A stretch of 64,000 bases of DNA from Mya arenaria (lineage: Eukaryota; Mollusca; Bivalvia; Myida; Myidae): positions 26,751,262 to 26,815,261 of the forward strand of contig NC_069138.1 in the NCBI RefSeq assembly GCF_026914265.1, read 5' to 3'. A program made the translations under genes and the position numbers. The notes below the pieces were generated by a model. That model did not search any database. It was not told the origin of the DNA and worked only from the letters and a program-made list of their open reading frames with translations. This document shows positions 34,860 through 46,137 of this stretch, piece by piece (position 1 is the first letter of the stretch; each line of letters begins with the position of its first letter).

Positions 34860-37800
34860 CTGTGGGAATGAGAGTTGTCAGAGTAATAATTTTCAAGAAC
34901 AAAGGAATATATTTTAACTTAGACATGGACCCCGTTGGAAATAAGCTTTTGTACTTGTGCAATGCTTTAATGGTTATCCTGTGCAATGTCATTTATTATG
35001 TTAAACTTTATTGGTAAAACTTTATTTATTAATAAATTAAGAAAGCTTTATGATTAACACCAGAAGTAATACTTGTTTTAGTAGATCTAGTATTATGTAT
35101 TTCATGTTAAACTTTCTGTGATATAACTTATTAAGACTCTAAATATCATGCAAATACAATATGTGATATATCTTACATCATGTAAAATGTACTGTTATTG
35201 ACATAGTGCATGAATAAAACTACTTCTACACCTGATCAGCCCTGCGCTCGTGTTGGGAATCAGATTTTTATTGATTAATTTTTTATTTTCGATTATCCAA
35301 GATTGTAAATCTTACATTCCAGGCAAAGTTTTTGAAGTACATGCTCATTATTAAATATTTTATAACAAATATTCTTTAAACTTTTCTGATATGTCCTTAA
35401 TATTATTTTCAATCATACGGCATTGATTAAAAATTACATTAATAACAATTCAAGAATCTATGTACTGGTAGTCACCGATGATAACTTTTTCACAAAAAAT
35501 TCCCTACACTGGTGAAATGCTTTCTAGACTTCCTCAAATTTTTTATTTTATATAGCAGAATTTGTCAAAAGTTTGATGCCAAGCAATGGTGAAAAAAAAT
35601 CAGGCTTGTTCAATAAAAACTTATTTTGGTGATTGCATCAACATTCAGTCCTATTTGATTCCAGAATGCTTTTCTGAATAGATTCATTGGACACTACAAT
35701 TGAAATTAAGGCTTTGATGTTATAGTTAACAAGTTTTTTAATAAGATCAGATTTTGTTGCTATTAAAAACAAAATGCTTTAAGATTTGATATAAACAAGA
35801 ATAAGCATGTACATATTCAAGTCCATATAAAGTCAGTAAGTTAATTCAAAAGTCTATAAATCCATTTATAATTATCTTACTTTAAAAAGAAAAAACCCTT
35901 ATGGTTAAAATCCTCCTAAAGTAAATTACAAACAAAGAAATTTGTAACATTATATTAGGAAGCAATTAATAATGATAAGTCAACACAGTAATAAATCATC
36001 CTGTGACTCTGAGAGTGCTCAAGCTCGGTAACTGTTTGTAACAATCAAACAAATTTTCAACCATCACGCACCATTTTCAAGTCCTTCCTGTAGCTGCCCT
36101 TGCGGATCGTGTTACGGATCGTCTCTAGGGTTTTGCGTCCACCTTTCTTTAGCTCCACACGGTTGTATGTCACATTTGGACGTCCACGGACTACAAGTAA
36201 CAACATCTATTTGTATTTGAAAGCATTTTAAAGGTTACATATATTATTTACCTGTAAACAAATCATTTGCTTTTTTTGGTTTTGATCATTAAAGTCAAAT
36301 GAGCTAAATATAATAATGCTTTGAAATTTATCAAATATTCATTTTTTTGCATCAACTTATATTGTGTGTCTTTAAGCAAAAACTGCCATATTAGGACCAT
36401 ATTTTTTTACCAGCCACCCAAAATTAGTCAATCATCCCCAGATTCTTGGTTGAAAATTTCAAGGCAACAAACATGTTACTATAACACAGCTTTTATACAG
36501 ATGGACCAGTATACATCTACAGTTTCACTCAGTATGACAACCAACTTTCAGTACAAGCAAATCTTCACACGAGTATTTCCCCAACAAACAGTTACCCATG
36601 TTTGGAGTCTACAATGACCATGTTCATGACTGACTTGGATAGCAATTCAGAAGATTGCCTAAATGGTTTAACAAATAAGTTTAATTCTAGACGAAAAATT
36701 TGTGTATTAGTGAAGGACATTCAACCTTTTAAAGACAGTGGTCAAAATTAAAAGAAGCTCTGCAAGGGCAAAAATCTTTCCCGGCTTGTTCAAATTCTGG
36801 ATCTTATAAAGCAGAGCTGGTTAAAAATTTGTTTACAATAAGCACTATTTTAAGAATTCAGGGTTGTTTATTTAATTGGCTGTTTTCCATGACTGTTAAA
36901 ATGACCTTTATGTGAATATGAGGCATGACTACAGTGTGGTCCTAGTAAGGATGAGAACACTGTTGTGATGGCTGTCTTGGTCTTATTTTAGGGCATTTTC
37001 AGAATGAGAACTTTCTTTCTTCAATAAAAACTTATCAGAGTTCGTGAGTGATGTTAAAATTCTTAGTCCTGCATTTCAATGAATTTGAAAATGGTCAGAA
37101 TATCACATTCTGACAGTGACATGTGGAGAGAATTCTAGGAGCAGTTTGATGTTGCACTTGTTGAAAATCTCTCCAGTCCAAGGAATTAAACTGCTTCTAA
37201 GATTACTGATAAAACGCCCGGAAGCTTGTCAACTTTCTGTGAAATGCAAACTAGTTCAATTAACCAACCTGTTGGTTTCTTGGTAACCAGGACGACGCCC
37301 TTGTTGTCCTTGGTTGGCTGAACACCGACTGTCCTCTTGTTGATGAATCCGTTGTAGCGGAAAGAGTTACGGGACCTCAGGTTGTTGGGCTCCTGTGGAA
37401 ATGGGCAAGATTTTCTATATAGCGAGGATGAACAGGTAACATAAGCTCTATTGAGCTCATATCAGGGGTTCTAATACATGAAATAAGTTGATTCTGAAAA
37501 ATAGCTGGGGGTATAAAAGATTCATGCCCAAAGCTGAGTCAAGGCGCTTGGGGTATAAAAGATTCATGCCCAAAGCTGAGTCAAGGGGCTAAGGCCCTTT
37601 TGCAATTGCTTCAAAAGACTTTATATAAAAATTGAAATGTACTTCCTTCTGTTTTGATGCATATGTCTGAGCAAAAACCAAACTACATCTGTTCAATAGT
37701 CTAAAGTTAAAGGCTCTTAATCCTGTTTCAGGATTATTCCTGAAACTTAGAACAGTCGTCATGTGAAGATACAAATTACATTTTTAAAACCTGCTATATA

Positions 37801-38040
37801 CATTACCAATTTTGACACTGTCTTTAAATACCATGTCGACAAATATTCTGACCAAGTTGATGAATTGTTGTATTTAAGACACAGAAAAAAAACTTGTGGC
37901 ACAAAATTGATCAGACACAAGTCTGCAGTACATAGTTTGTAAATTAGAATTACCCTGCTGTAGGTCTGTCTGTTGCCCTTCAGGATAAAGGCGGAGTTGT
38001 TCCTGATGATTCCCCACACAAGGTCTGGTGACACGGACAT
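34776..38040 (-). CDS. RPL28: 60S ribosomal protein eL28, four coding exons
   Basis: This gene encodes a structural protein of the large ribosomal subunit. Exons 37954-38040, 37269-37392, 36072-36190 and 34776-34859 join in frame through GT-AG introns to exactly 137 residues, the human length. Recognisable blocks are DLVWGIIRNNSAFILKG and NRQTYSR, then EPNNLRSRNSFRYNGF and KRTVGVQP, then TIRNTIRKGSYRKDLKM, and finally AAVRRASAILKSQKPV with a basic tail RKNVRRKKE. Just 5' of the ATG, TTTTGCAG and TAAGCCAAG look like a 3' splice site, so a non-coding first exon upstream is likely; I could not place it. Introns are 561, 1078 and 1212 bp. No defect is visible. Confidence 0.97.
34860..36071 (-). 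other. RPL28: RPL28 intron 3
   Basis: 1212 bp of AT-rich sequence. Introns of ribosomal protein genes often carry snoRNAs. I looked for C/D boxes on the sense strand and found no pair with acceptable spacing. Confidence 0.8.
36072..36190 (-). CDS. RPL28: RPL28 coding exon 3
   Basis: The acceptor is TTGTAG|TCCGTG and the donor ATG|GTGCGT, which ends the exon in phase 0. It codes the rest of codon 71 to residue 110. The donor was chosen because only this one joins in frame to AAVRRAS, matching the family sequence KMAA(V/I)RRAS. Confidence 0.95.
36191..37268 (-). other. RPL28: RPL28 intron 2
   Basis: 1078 bp, without recognisable repeats or snoRNA boxes. A 98-codon plus-strand frame (36321-36617) has no domain and is not called. 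Confidence 0.8.
37269..37392 (-). CDS. RPL28: RPL28 coding exon 2
   Basis: The acceptor is CCACAG|GAGCCC and the donor ACAG|GTTGGT. Codes residues 30-70 plus the first base of codon 71. Contains NSFRYNG and VGVQP, the best conserved part of the family. Confidence 0.95.
37507..37587. repeat. 42-bp tandem duplication in RPL28 intron 1
   Basis: Two copies of a unit containing GGGGTATAAAAGATTCATGC and CCAAAGCTGAGTCAAGG lie head to tail with a single change, so the duplication is very recent. Confidence 0.9.
37954..38040 (-). CDS. RPL28: RPL28 coding exon 1
   Basis: Codes residues 1-29 (from MSVSPDLVW to TYSR). The donor is AGG|GTAATT and the exon ends in phase 0. The ATG is the only one in frame before the conserved block. 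Confidence 0.95.
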
Positions 38041-38233
38041 CTTGGCTTACTGCAAAAGAAATTTGAAGAAATAGTAATATTATATAAATCTGTCTGCCAA
38101 TTTACACTTAATGCTTATTCCTTCATAACGCTATTCCTCCATATCAATATACCTAAGTCACTAAGTCAGCTCAGCATTTATAATAATAGACTGTCTTAAT
38201 GTAGCTTGCGGGACTGGTATGACGGAGGATTGT

Positions 38234-39005
38234 TATCCCCTGCCTTTTTTGGAGAAAGGGATATATCAATGGTAGACGTGTGCGTATCTTGTCGGGAGCA
38301 TAACTTGGAAAAGTGTTGACTTCAAACTTCATGTACTGATAGATCACATTGAGAAGCCAATAACCATAACTCTATGTGCATTATTTTTTAGTTATTGTCC
38401 TTTGCTTAATACTTGTTATGTGTCCAGCACATAAATGGAAGCCTTTGAGGTACCGGTTTTGACTTAAAACTTCTTATTCAGATGTATCTCATTTCCGAGA
38501 AGAGTGGTACACAGTAACAATTACTCTTGGTGCAGTATTTTTTAACCCCGGTTAGTTATTGCCCTTTGCTAATTTCTATACTTATTTTTGTCCGGAACAG
38601 AACTTTAAGTCTTAAGACATATTGACTTCAAACTTCATATACAAATTGATCTCATTTATTGAGAAGTGCAGTGCATAGGAACCATAACTCTGGCTGCAGT
38701 ATTTTTTAAGTAATTGCCTTTGTTTATTTTCATACTTATTTTTTTGTCCGGAGCATAACTTGAAGTCTTCAAGGTATTTACTTCATACATCATAAACAGA
38801 TATATCTCACTAAGGAGAAGTGCAGTGCATAGGAACCATAACTCTGGCTGCAGTATTTTTTAAGTAATTGCCTTTGTTTATTTTCATACTTATTTTTTTG
38901 TCCGGAGCATAACTTGAAGTCTTCGAGGTATTTACTTCATACATCATAAACAGATATATCTCACTGAGGAGAAATGCAGTGCACATGAACCATAACTCTG
39001 GCTGG
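38234..39005 (+). mobile_element. tandem element, about 160-bp monomers (F), upstream of RPL28
   Basis: It begins with TATCCC (38234-38239) and GGGATA (38258-38263), able to pair around an 18-bp loop. About four and a half monomers of roughly 160 bp follow, with AACCATAACTCTGGCTGCAG, TTTGTCCGGAGCATAACTTG and CAGATATATCTCACT. The last two monomers are nearly identical and the first is well diverged. It lies about 200 bp upstream of the RPL28 ATG, so it may sit in or near the RPL28 promoter or 5' UTR intron. Confidence 0.6.
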
Positions 39006-40560
39006 ATTCAAGATAAAACAAATAATGTGTTATTAACTTAAGTCTTTACTGTATTATTAATGGCCCATTGCGCTTTGTTTGAACTTATCATTTACCATAT
39101 AACTAAATTACTGACTTGAGCGTTGTTTTTTATTCTAGAATTTTTAATAATTAGTAAATGATGTGTTGAGGTATATTGTTCAAGAGATAAAAGGTCATCT
39201 GATAAATTTATTGTTTTTGTTTTTAATTGCGGCCAGAGACTGCTTAGCATAATTTCTTCCAAGTCGAAACTGATACAAATGATACATGATGATGCAAAAG
39301 GCAACATTAGTTCACTTCGTAATGACAGACTATGATCCTTTACTAATTTGTATTCATTTGGTACCTACAAAAACCCAATTTTTTTTTGTAAATTATTCTG
39401 TGCCTGTGTATATGCATGAGTTTTGGTTTATTTCACGCGGTATTGCATATTAAAATCACAGTTTAATTATCGGGAAATAAAATAAGTAAGAAAATGCTAA
39501 TTTCATTTAATGTAGATAAATTCTAAATGACCTTATTTATTCCGTTAAGTGATGTTTTTATAAAATTTGTAAAATATAGCCAAAAGTTTCAATCAATTTA
39601 TCACGTGAGAATGGCCAGAACACCATCCAGTCATTTTCCCCCCTCAACAGGTGATTTATTGTAGTCTACTGATGTTAAATATGGAAACATTGTCATTTTT
39701 CTGGCAGAATGTTGTGAGCAAACCTAATGTTTCGGGAAACATGGAGCTACTAATTATATGCTATATGAAAATCAGGTGTTTCGTGTCATTTACAAGTTTC
39801 CCTACATCATATTAAATTCTTTTTTATATCTAAACGATTCTATGTTTAGTATGTTGTCTTGATCACCGCAACATGTCAAGTTTAATATAGAATTCTAACT
39901 TTGCTTTAGTCATAGCTTCCATGACTTGTTTATTTCCTTTTCAGAGCTATTGACTTTAAAAAATACATAGTCATGGGTAACTGCCCTTTTAGAAACTACT
40001 ATTAACTTTCAACTTTTATTCAAATAAATGCAAAGTCCTGCAGTACAGCAAAATATAAATTATTAAATATAAATCACGTTAACAATGCAAAACAACTTCA
40101 AAAGCATAAGTATGTTTTCTAAATAGTTATTAGTCATAACAGCATTCTTCTTGAAAAATATTGAATAATCAGTTGTATTGAGATAATAATCCAATCAAAA
40201 GATACGATTTATTTTGTATTTATGTATTTCTAAGAGAGATATAAAAGTATGATTAATACAGGAGACAAACAAAGGTATTAAATTAAAAGAAGTTTTATAA
40301 TAAGATCAAGGTAATACAATGGGCTTGGAAAAAGGCAACAACATCAAACAAACAAAACTTCAACCAGTCAATGTAATAGTAGTTACCAACAATTATGTGA
40401 AATGAAATCTGCCTGATTACAAAATCCTTAACACTTGACAGGAGTAACGTTTAACAAAGTATAAGTATTGCTATTGCTAAGTTGTTATTATACATATTTT
40501 ATACCATGTATATTTATGGTAAATATGAATCAGTATCAGAATGTAGCTTTTACTTTTAAA
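39006..40560. other. no gene recognised
   Basis: AT-rich intergenic sequence. It may contain the RPL28 transcription start, which I cannot place. Nothing else is seen. Confidence 0.5.
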
Positions 40561-41126
40561 GGGGCGGTCTCACAGATGATAAAATAGCGGAAAAAAAAGA
40601 ATTGTCGAACAGAATGTAGTTTTACTTTTAAAGGGGCTGTCTCACAGATGATAAAATAGCGGAAAAAAAAGAATTGTCGATAAATGACAAACTTGGCATC
40701 GATGTGTACAATGCATTGAAACTTACTAACTGAAGTACCACATAGTTTACAATTTATCTAAGTTCAGCAGTTATTTCATATTTTTCCATTAAAAAAGATA
40801 ACTGGGTAAGTCTACCAGGTAGAATTCATTCCATATGCGTGATTGGCTAGTCGGTGTTATCACGTGATATTAACGAGGTAGGTGTATAGCTTAATTATGT
40901 CACCCGATTAGAGTAAGCCTTAATAGCTCAGTTAGTAAGACGTTGGACTTCAATTTTGGGGACGCGGGTTTGAACCCGGTCTCGGAGACATTTTTTTTTT
41001 TACATTTTGGTACTTTTTTTTACAATAATGATATCAAAGCGTAACACATTCTATTAGATAATTGTCCTGAGATTCGTTACAGAAAACAAATATTTTTGAT
41101 GCCAATCTGTGACACAGTCCCTTTAA
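40561..41126. mobile_element. TIR element carrying a tRNA-like Pol III unit, left end duplicated
   Basis: The left end TTAAAGGGGCTGTCTCACAG and right end CTGTGACACAGTCCCTTTAA are inverted repeats of about 22 bp with three mismatches. The first 60-odd bp of the left end, with GATAAAATAGCGG and an A-run, occur twice in tandem (40561 and 40628). The interior holds a tRNA-like sequence at 40920-40990. The TTAAAG and TCACAGAT ends are shared with the foldback family at 45784, suggesting related transposition machinery. There is no transposase. Confidence 0.75.
40920..40993 (+). other. tRNA-like sequence with A and B boxes and T-run
   Basis: TAGCTCAGTTAGTAAGACG fits an A box region and GGGTTTGAACCCG fits a B box with a pairing T stem. 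An anticodon-loop-like CTTCAAT lies between, giving TCA if read as an anticodon. A run of 12 T follows at once, a Pol III stop. The acceptor and D stems do not pair well, so it is probably not a working tRNA but could be transcribed by Pol III. Confidence 0.55.
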
Positions 41127-43600
41127 GGTTAATATCAAATTTAAAGACAATGCCCCCATAGGTATATAAATATTAAAGGTAGTGATACATAGCTGGATTA
41201 ATTATTTTTATCAGCCATTTGAAATACAGTCAAAACTCAACACAGTGCAGAGAAAATGCTATTATAGGTTTCATTCAACAACAGTCCAGATTTTTAATCT
41301 ATATAATTTCAAAAAATCAAATGCTTCTGTTCAAGAATTCATACACATAACAAAATGAGAAAATAGTATTGGTTTAATTCCAAGCACATTTACTGTAACC
41401 AAAATGTATTTCATTTTACAGGCTATATATAAAGTAGGAAAAATATCAAACAGAGGTTTGGCTCTTGAAAAGCAAATTTATCAAAACAATATGTGCAGAA
41501 AATTGTTTATAGAAAAAAAAGATTCATAATATATAATGGTACAAAAAAGACAAAGTCTTCTACCGTAAGTTGTGACTTATTTTCGCTGCACGAGCCCATC
41601 ATGTTCAGTCGTATAAGGTTGTATTTTTGAAATGCTGACTAAAACATGTATACATTTCATTATTAAATACAGCCATAACAGTGCATTTTGTGTATGAAAA
41701 AAAAAATTGAAACGTTTGAAAACTTTGATGTTATTATTTTTTTAACAGTAATTAAAAAACTTCATTTAAAAAGATGAATTGGTCTAACAAAAGATGTAGG
41801 AAGTCCATATATTTTTGAATACAAACAGCTAAATTTGAGCAACAAGGCTGTCTGGTACTAATACTATAGAGATGGACTTGTCCATTAGACTTTGCCCCAG
41901 CCTGTTTATAGTCAGAATTTTGTTACTGAACCAGACAGATAACAGTTTAGTTCACAATGTGTTGAAAAAAAAACTGGATTTAAAAAAAAGTCATTTAGGA
42001 GTCAAGAAAAAGATCCTATATGGGAATTTTTTTATCAAAAATTATTCATGCATGTATGCTTGACAGAAATGTCTAGGTCTTCAACATGTAGTTAAGTTTT
42101 GATATGGGGTTCACTTCAGGCAAGCCTTTTCAAAACGGAGCAGGACAACAGAAGTGTGAGCCATACAGGGCACTTTATCATCAGAAAACCAATATAGACT
42201 GGACAGTGTGAAAGAAACCAGCCACGCCACCAGTTTTGCCTCTGCTGTCCAAGAGGCGCCAGCTTTGCCACTAGCTTCCTGAGGGGATAGCCCACAAAAG
42301 GTCAAGTATGCTCCAAGACCATAGACTTGCTAAATACAAGGGGTCCGTCAGACCAGGGGCCCAAGCACAGGACAAGGCAAAAAAATATGGAGATTGATCA
42401 CTAAAAGGCAAAGTTATAGATAAGGTGCTTATTTGTGTAAGTACACAATTAAAATAAAAGAAAGCGCACTCATTTTAAAATTGATGAGAAAAAAAATGCA
42501 CAAGAAAACGCAATTTTTTAAAAGGGACATGCAATTAAATGAAACATGAGAATATGAAACTTATTTCATCTAATTCGGCAAACATGATTTGGTCAATTTA
42601 TTTAACTCACTGACAGTTAAAAATAGATAATCGTTTTCATAATTGGCTTTAAAACGGGTAAATATGATGTTATATGATTATAGACAGATGCAGGTGGAAA
42701 CTCACATGTCCATATGCAAGCTTTCCCCCAAACATGTCAAGAATGAGGTCTGTATTACCAACTGAGTCAAACATAATAACACATTATTTAAACCCACCAC
42801 TATCATTGAAGATTGTTGGTAACATATTGGATACATTAATTACAGAATCAGAGCTGTCGTGTGATGCTAAAGGTTGCGCAGGGGCAATAATTGATCAGAT
42901 AAAAATCACAAGTTTTAAGTTATATTAAAACAAATGATGCTTTAATTAACACAATGTTTAGATTAATGCCATAATGATATTTTAATGTTATATTATATAT
43001 CATACTGCTCTAGTCAATTTGTGTTGCAAGTTATTGTCATAATGATATATTTTGTTTATGTCATAGCAAGATACACAGTTGTTCTAGTCATTGTTAGTTA
43101 ATACTTAGTGTTAAATGTGTTCGTTTTGGATTTTAGTTTATTTTGTAATGTGAACTATACGCTTTACAGCAACTTGAAACACTCAGTTTCACTAATTTTT
43201 TAATTATTAAGTAAAGTTGTTTCCAGTTATTGATACACATTTTTTTTTCCAAAGTGGATTAATACTCAAAGACATTGGAAAACATATATATAACTATGAA
43301 GATGCATGGTCTTCTGTTGATTCAAAATGATTGGCAGAACAGTTTCCTAAACCCAAATGGAACCCAGCACCAAGGAAGATGGACCACCAATCAGAGGCAG
43401 CACAGATGGGATGGCAGCAGGCCTCCAAATGAGACATTTGTTGGTGAAGCAGTGTACATGGACACCACATGCTGGGCAGTCAAGATGGTAAGAAAAGCAG
43501 CAAGATGCCAGAGAACTGGAAAAAGAGACACTGGCACAGATCTTTCCTTGGGGTCTGGTGACTGGTTGTGACTAAACCTCTGACATTCTTTGTAACCCAT
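41127..43600. other. no gene recognised
   Basis: AT-rich. Frames at 42674-42928 and 43275-43571 lack recognisable domains. The latter (98 codons, Trp/Asn/Gln-rich) lies just before the duplicated segment at 43601 and could be part of the same unknown unit. Confidence 0.4.
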
Positions 43601-44044
43601 CATTGGACATAAAACACAACAACTAAGGTCACACTTTACAGATGGTCTTGTTGACATATGACTGTTTAAACATAAAGATTAACATCAAGTTCACTGAAAA
43701 TGAATATAAACAGCTGCAGCAGCAAAATGACAACAATTCAGATGAATATATTCCGACTGAATTTTTCCCAAAAGAAGAAATTGAAGTGGAACTAGGTACA
43801 ACAGCCATTAAACAGGAACCTGCCATTGGACATAAAACACAACAACTAAGGCAACACTTTACAGATAGTCTTGTTGACATATGACTGTTTAAACATAAAG
43901 ATTAACATCAAGTTCACTGAAAATGAATATAAACAGCTGCAGCAGCAAAATGACAACAATTCAGATGAATATATTCCGACTGGATTTTTCCAAAAAGAAG
44001 AAATTGAAGTGGAACTAGATACAACAGCCATTAAACAGGAGCAC
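43601..44044 (+). repeat. recent 223-bp tandem duplication with coding-like content
   Basis: Two copies offset by exactly 223 bp share more than 95% of bases. Each can encode the acidic, Gln-rich peptide KFTENEYKQLQQQNDNN plus SDEYIPT, then KEEIEVEL and TTAIKQE, preceded by TTTACAG that resembles a splice acceptor. The period is not a multiple of 3, so the copies are not in one frame. I do not recognise the protein. It may be a duplicated exon of an unidentified gene or a fragment of a transposon gene. Confidence 0.6.
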
Positions 44045-45783
44045 GGTCACTGTGTACATCAATGAATAAATGGAACCTACATGGTGTTCCACCTCTTTCT
44101 GCCTTTCTGCCTGAACAAAAGAAGTCTTCCAGTGACCATCCAAACCGAACATCATGTGGGTGAAAAACGGCACTATACTACGCAATGTTTGAGACTAAAC
44201 CCTTGGAAAAAATGAATGTTTGAAATGTATACTTTGACTGCATTTTAAATTTGTTTCCAAATGATATAAATACCTTAAATATTCTGTGTGTATATATACA
44301 CTTTATCTGAGCAATAGTGTGTTATAAATTCAATCATACACTTATGTTTAAATGAATCACTGTGATGATGAAAAATTGCTAGATTGTGTTCTGATGTTGT
44401 CTTCTGTTCATTAATTTAACATACATTTAAAGGAGATACAAATTGTGAGGAAATGTTTTGGGGTGTTTTTATTTGGAATGTTTGCTTTAGAAACACTTAT
44501 CCATACAGCAACATTGTAAAAAACATCGCCCAATAACATGTTTACTAAGATAACTTGCTTCCATCGCATCTTCACACCCTGTGTCATTAAATTTTTTAAA
44601 AAACATGAATTAGACATGTATGCTTGTAAAGGTCAAACATTAAATGTTGCAGTAATGTTTTAGATTTCGTGTTGATTTAGGAAAAGAGATAATCAGTTAT
44701 GTATGCGAGAAAGGAAACAACTTACCACACAAACTTTGATTTTGCAATGTGTTGTACAATTATTACAGCTATTATCACATGCATGGAAAACCATAGCAAG
44801 ATAAAAGATTAATCGCTTGAAGACTTAAACTCATCAGATGGAGCATTTTCTCAATAGCATCCATTATGTGAATATATACACAATGTTGTGCAAAAAAATA
44901 TGCATTTAAGTACAAGTATTACCAATATGATGTCAAAGTAACACATGTGGATGTATATTTTCATCGAAAACGAACATATTCACACTATTTAAGATTTCTT
45001 TCGTTAATATATCATACAACCACGTTTTACTTTTAATAAAGCACTTACAAAAACATACATATTTGTGTTTTGCACCCTACGTGTCGTGAACAACCTATAC
45101 AATGTAGGATATTATGTTTAACAACATAAAATTGGTGGGTGGGGAAATTGGTTTTAGGAATGGTACTAGTTTTAAGCAAGTCATTTGTAAATGGATGGAT
45201 TTATAATGTTACCAATAAAATAACATTAACATTGTATATATTAATTTGCACAAAAGTACACATATTAATCGTTAAATAGTAGAAAAACAAAATGGATTTC
45301 ATTTTCACGTGTTTACCGTTTGGGGAGCAATTTATAGAGAAAGAAAGTAGTTCAGATATCCAAGACGTTTTTCTTCAAAGAGGCAGTAACAATCGAAACA
45401 AATGTCGGTAAGATAATTATGGTGTGTATTAAATGTTATTACATGACATTCTAGTTTAAGTGCTGTAAAAATATAATGAAAATCAACATAAATATGTTGA
45501 ACTATATTTTGCGGAGGAATTTTCAATTAAACTCAACGTAATATTACCCAAAAGTTAAACCGTTCTTTAAATATTATCAGATCCTACGCAGTGACCACCC
45601 TTTGTACGTAACACTGTTAAGGATTGAGGAATTTATGTCCGAGTGAAATTATTGATTGCAATACTAATACAAACTAGTTTATGGTAGTAATCTGTCCTTA
45701 AGCATCCAGTACATGCACGTCGTGAGACTATAATAATTATTGATAGTTTCAGTATCATAATCATCATGATCTTCATCATGGTT
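44045..45783. other. no gene recognised
   Basis: AT-rich sequence with no supportable gene or named repeat. Confidence 0.5.
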
Positions 45784-46137
45784 TTAAAGCTGCACTCTCA
45801 CAGATTGAACGTTATGATATCTTTTTTTATTTTTTGTCTTGGAACGAGCAGTTTTTTGCGTAAACATCTGAAAACCAGTGATAAATGACTGATGAAAAAA
45901 GATCAGATCGCAGATTTTCATATTTCCTCTTCAAAATTGATGTTTTATGCATTTTTCTTAAAACCGTTAGCCATAAAACATTAAATTTGGAATGGGAATA
46001 AAAAAATCTGCGATCTGATCTTTTGTCAACAGTTTTTCATCCATGGTTTGCAGATATTTACGCCAAAATGGTAATTCCTAGACAAACAATAAAAAAAACT
46101 TGGAAAAAACGGTTAATCTGTGAGAGTGCAGCTTTAA
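45784..46137. mobile_element. foldback MITE with perfect TIRs
   Basis: The left end TTAAAGCTGCACTCTCACAG (then ATT) is matched perfectly by the inverted right end ending CTGTGAGAGTGCAGCTTTAA. Inner arms also pair: GATCAGATCGCAGATTTT near 45900 against AAATCTGCGATCTGATC near 46005, and GTTTTTCATCC-like parts between. Most of the 354 bp can fold into one long hairpin. It is non-coding. A solo end of the same family is at 24804-24870. Confidence 0.9.

Noticed and set aside
34750-34992. 80-codon minus-strand protein starting MTLHRITIKALHKYKS
   Set aside because: The frame is intron sequence running into another frame of RPL28 exon 4. The true exon begins at 34859.
34860-37953. snoRNA genes in RPL28 introns
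   Set aside because: I looked for sense-strand C (RTGATGA) and D (CTGA) boxes. Near matches such as GGATGATTT at about 36005 have no D box at suitable distance.
40920-40993. Functional tRNA gene
   Set aside because: A and B boxes are present, but the acceptor and D stems do not pair and the sequence lies inside a TIR element.
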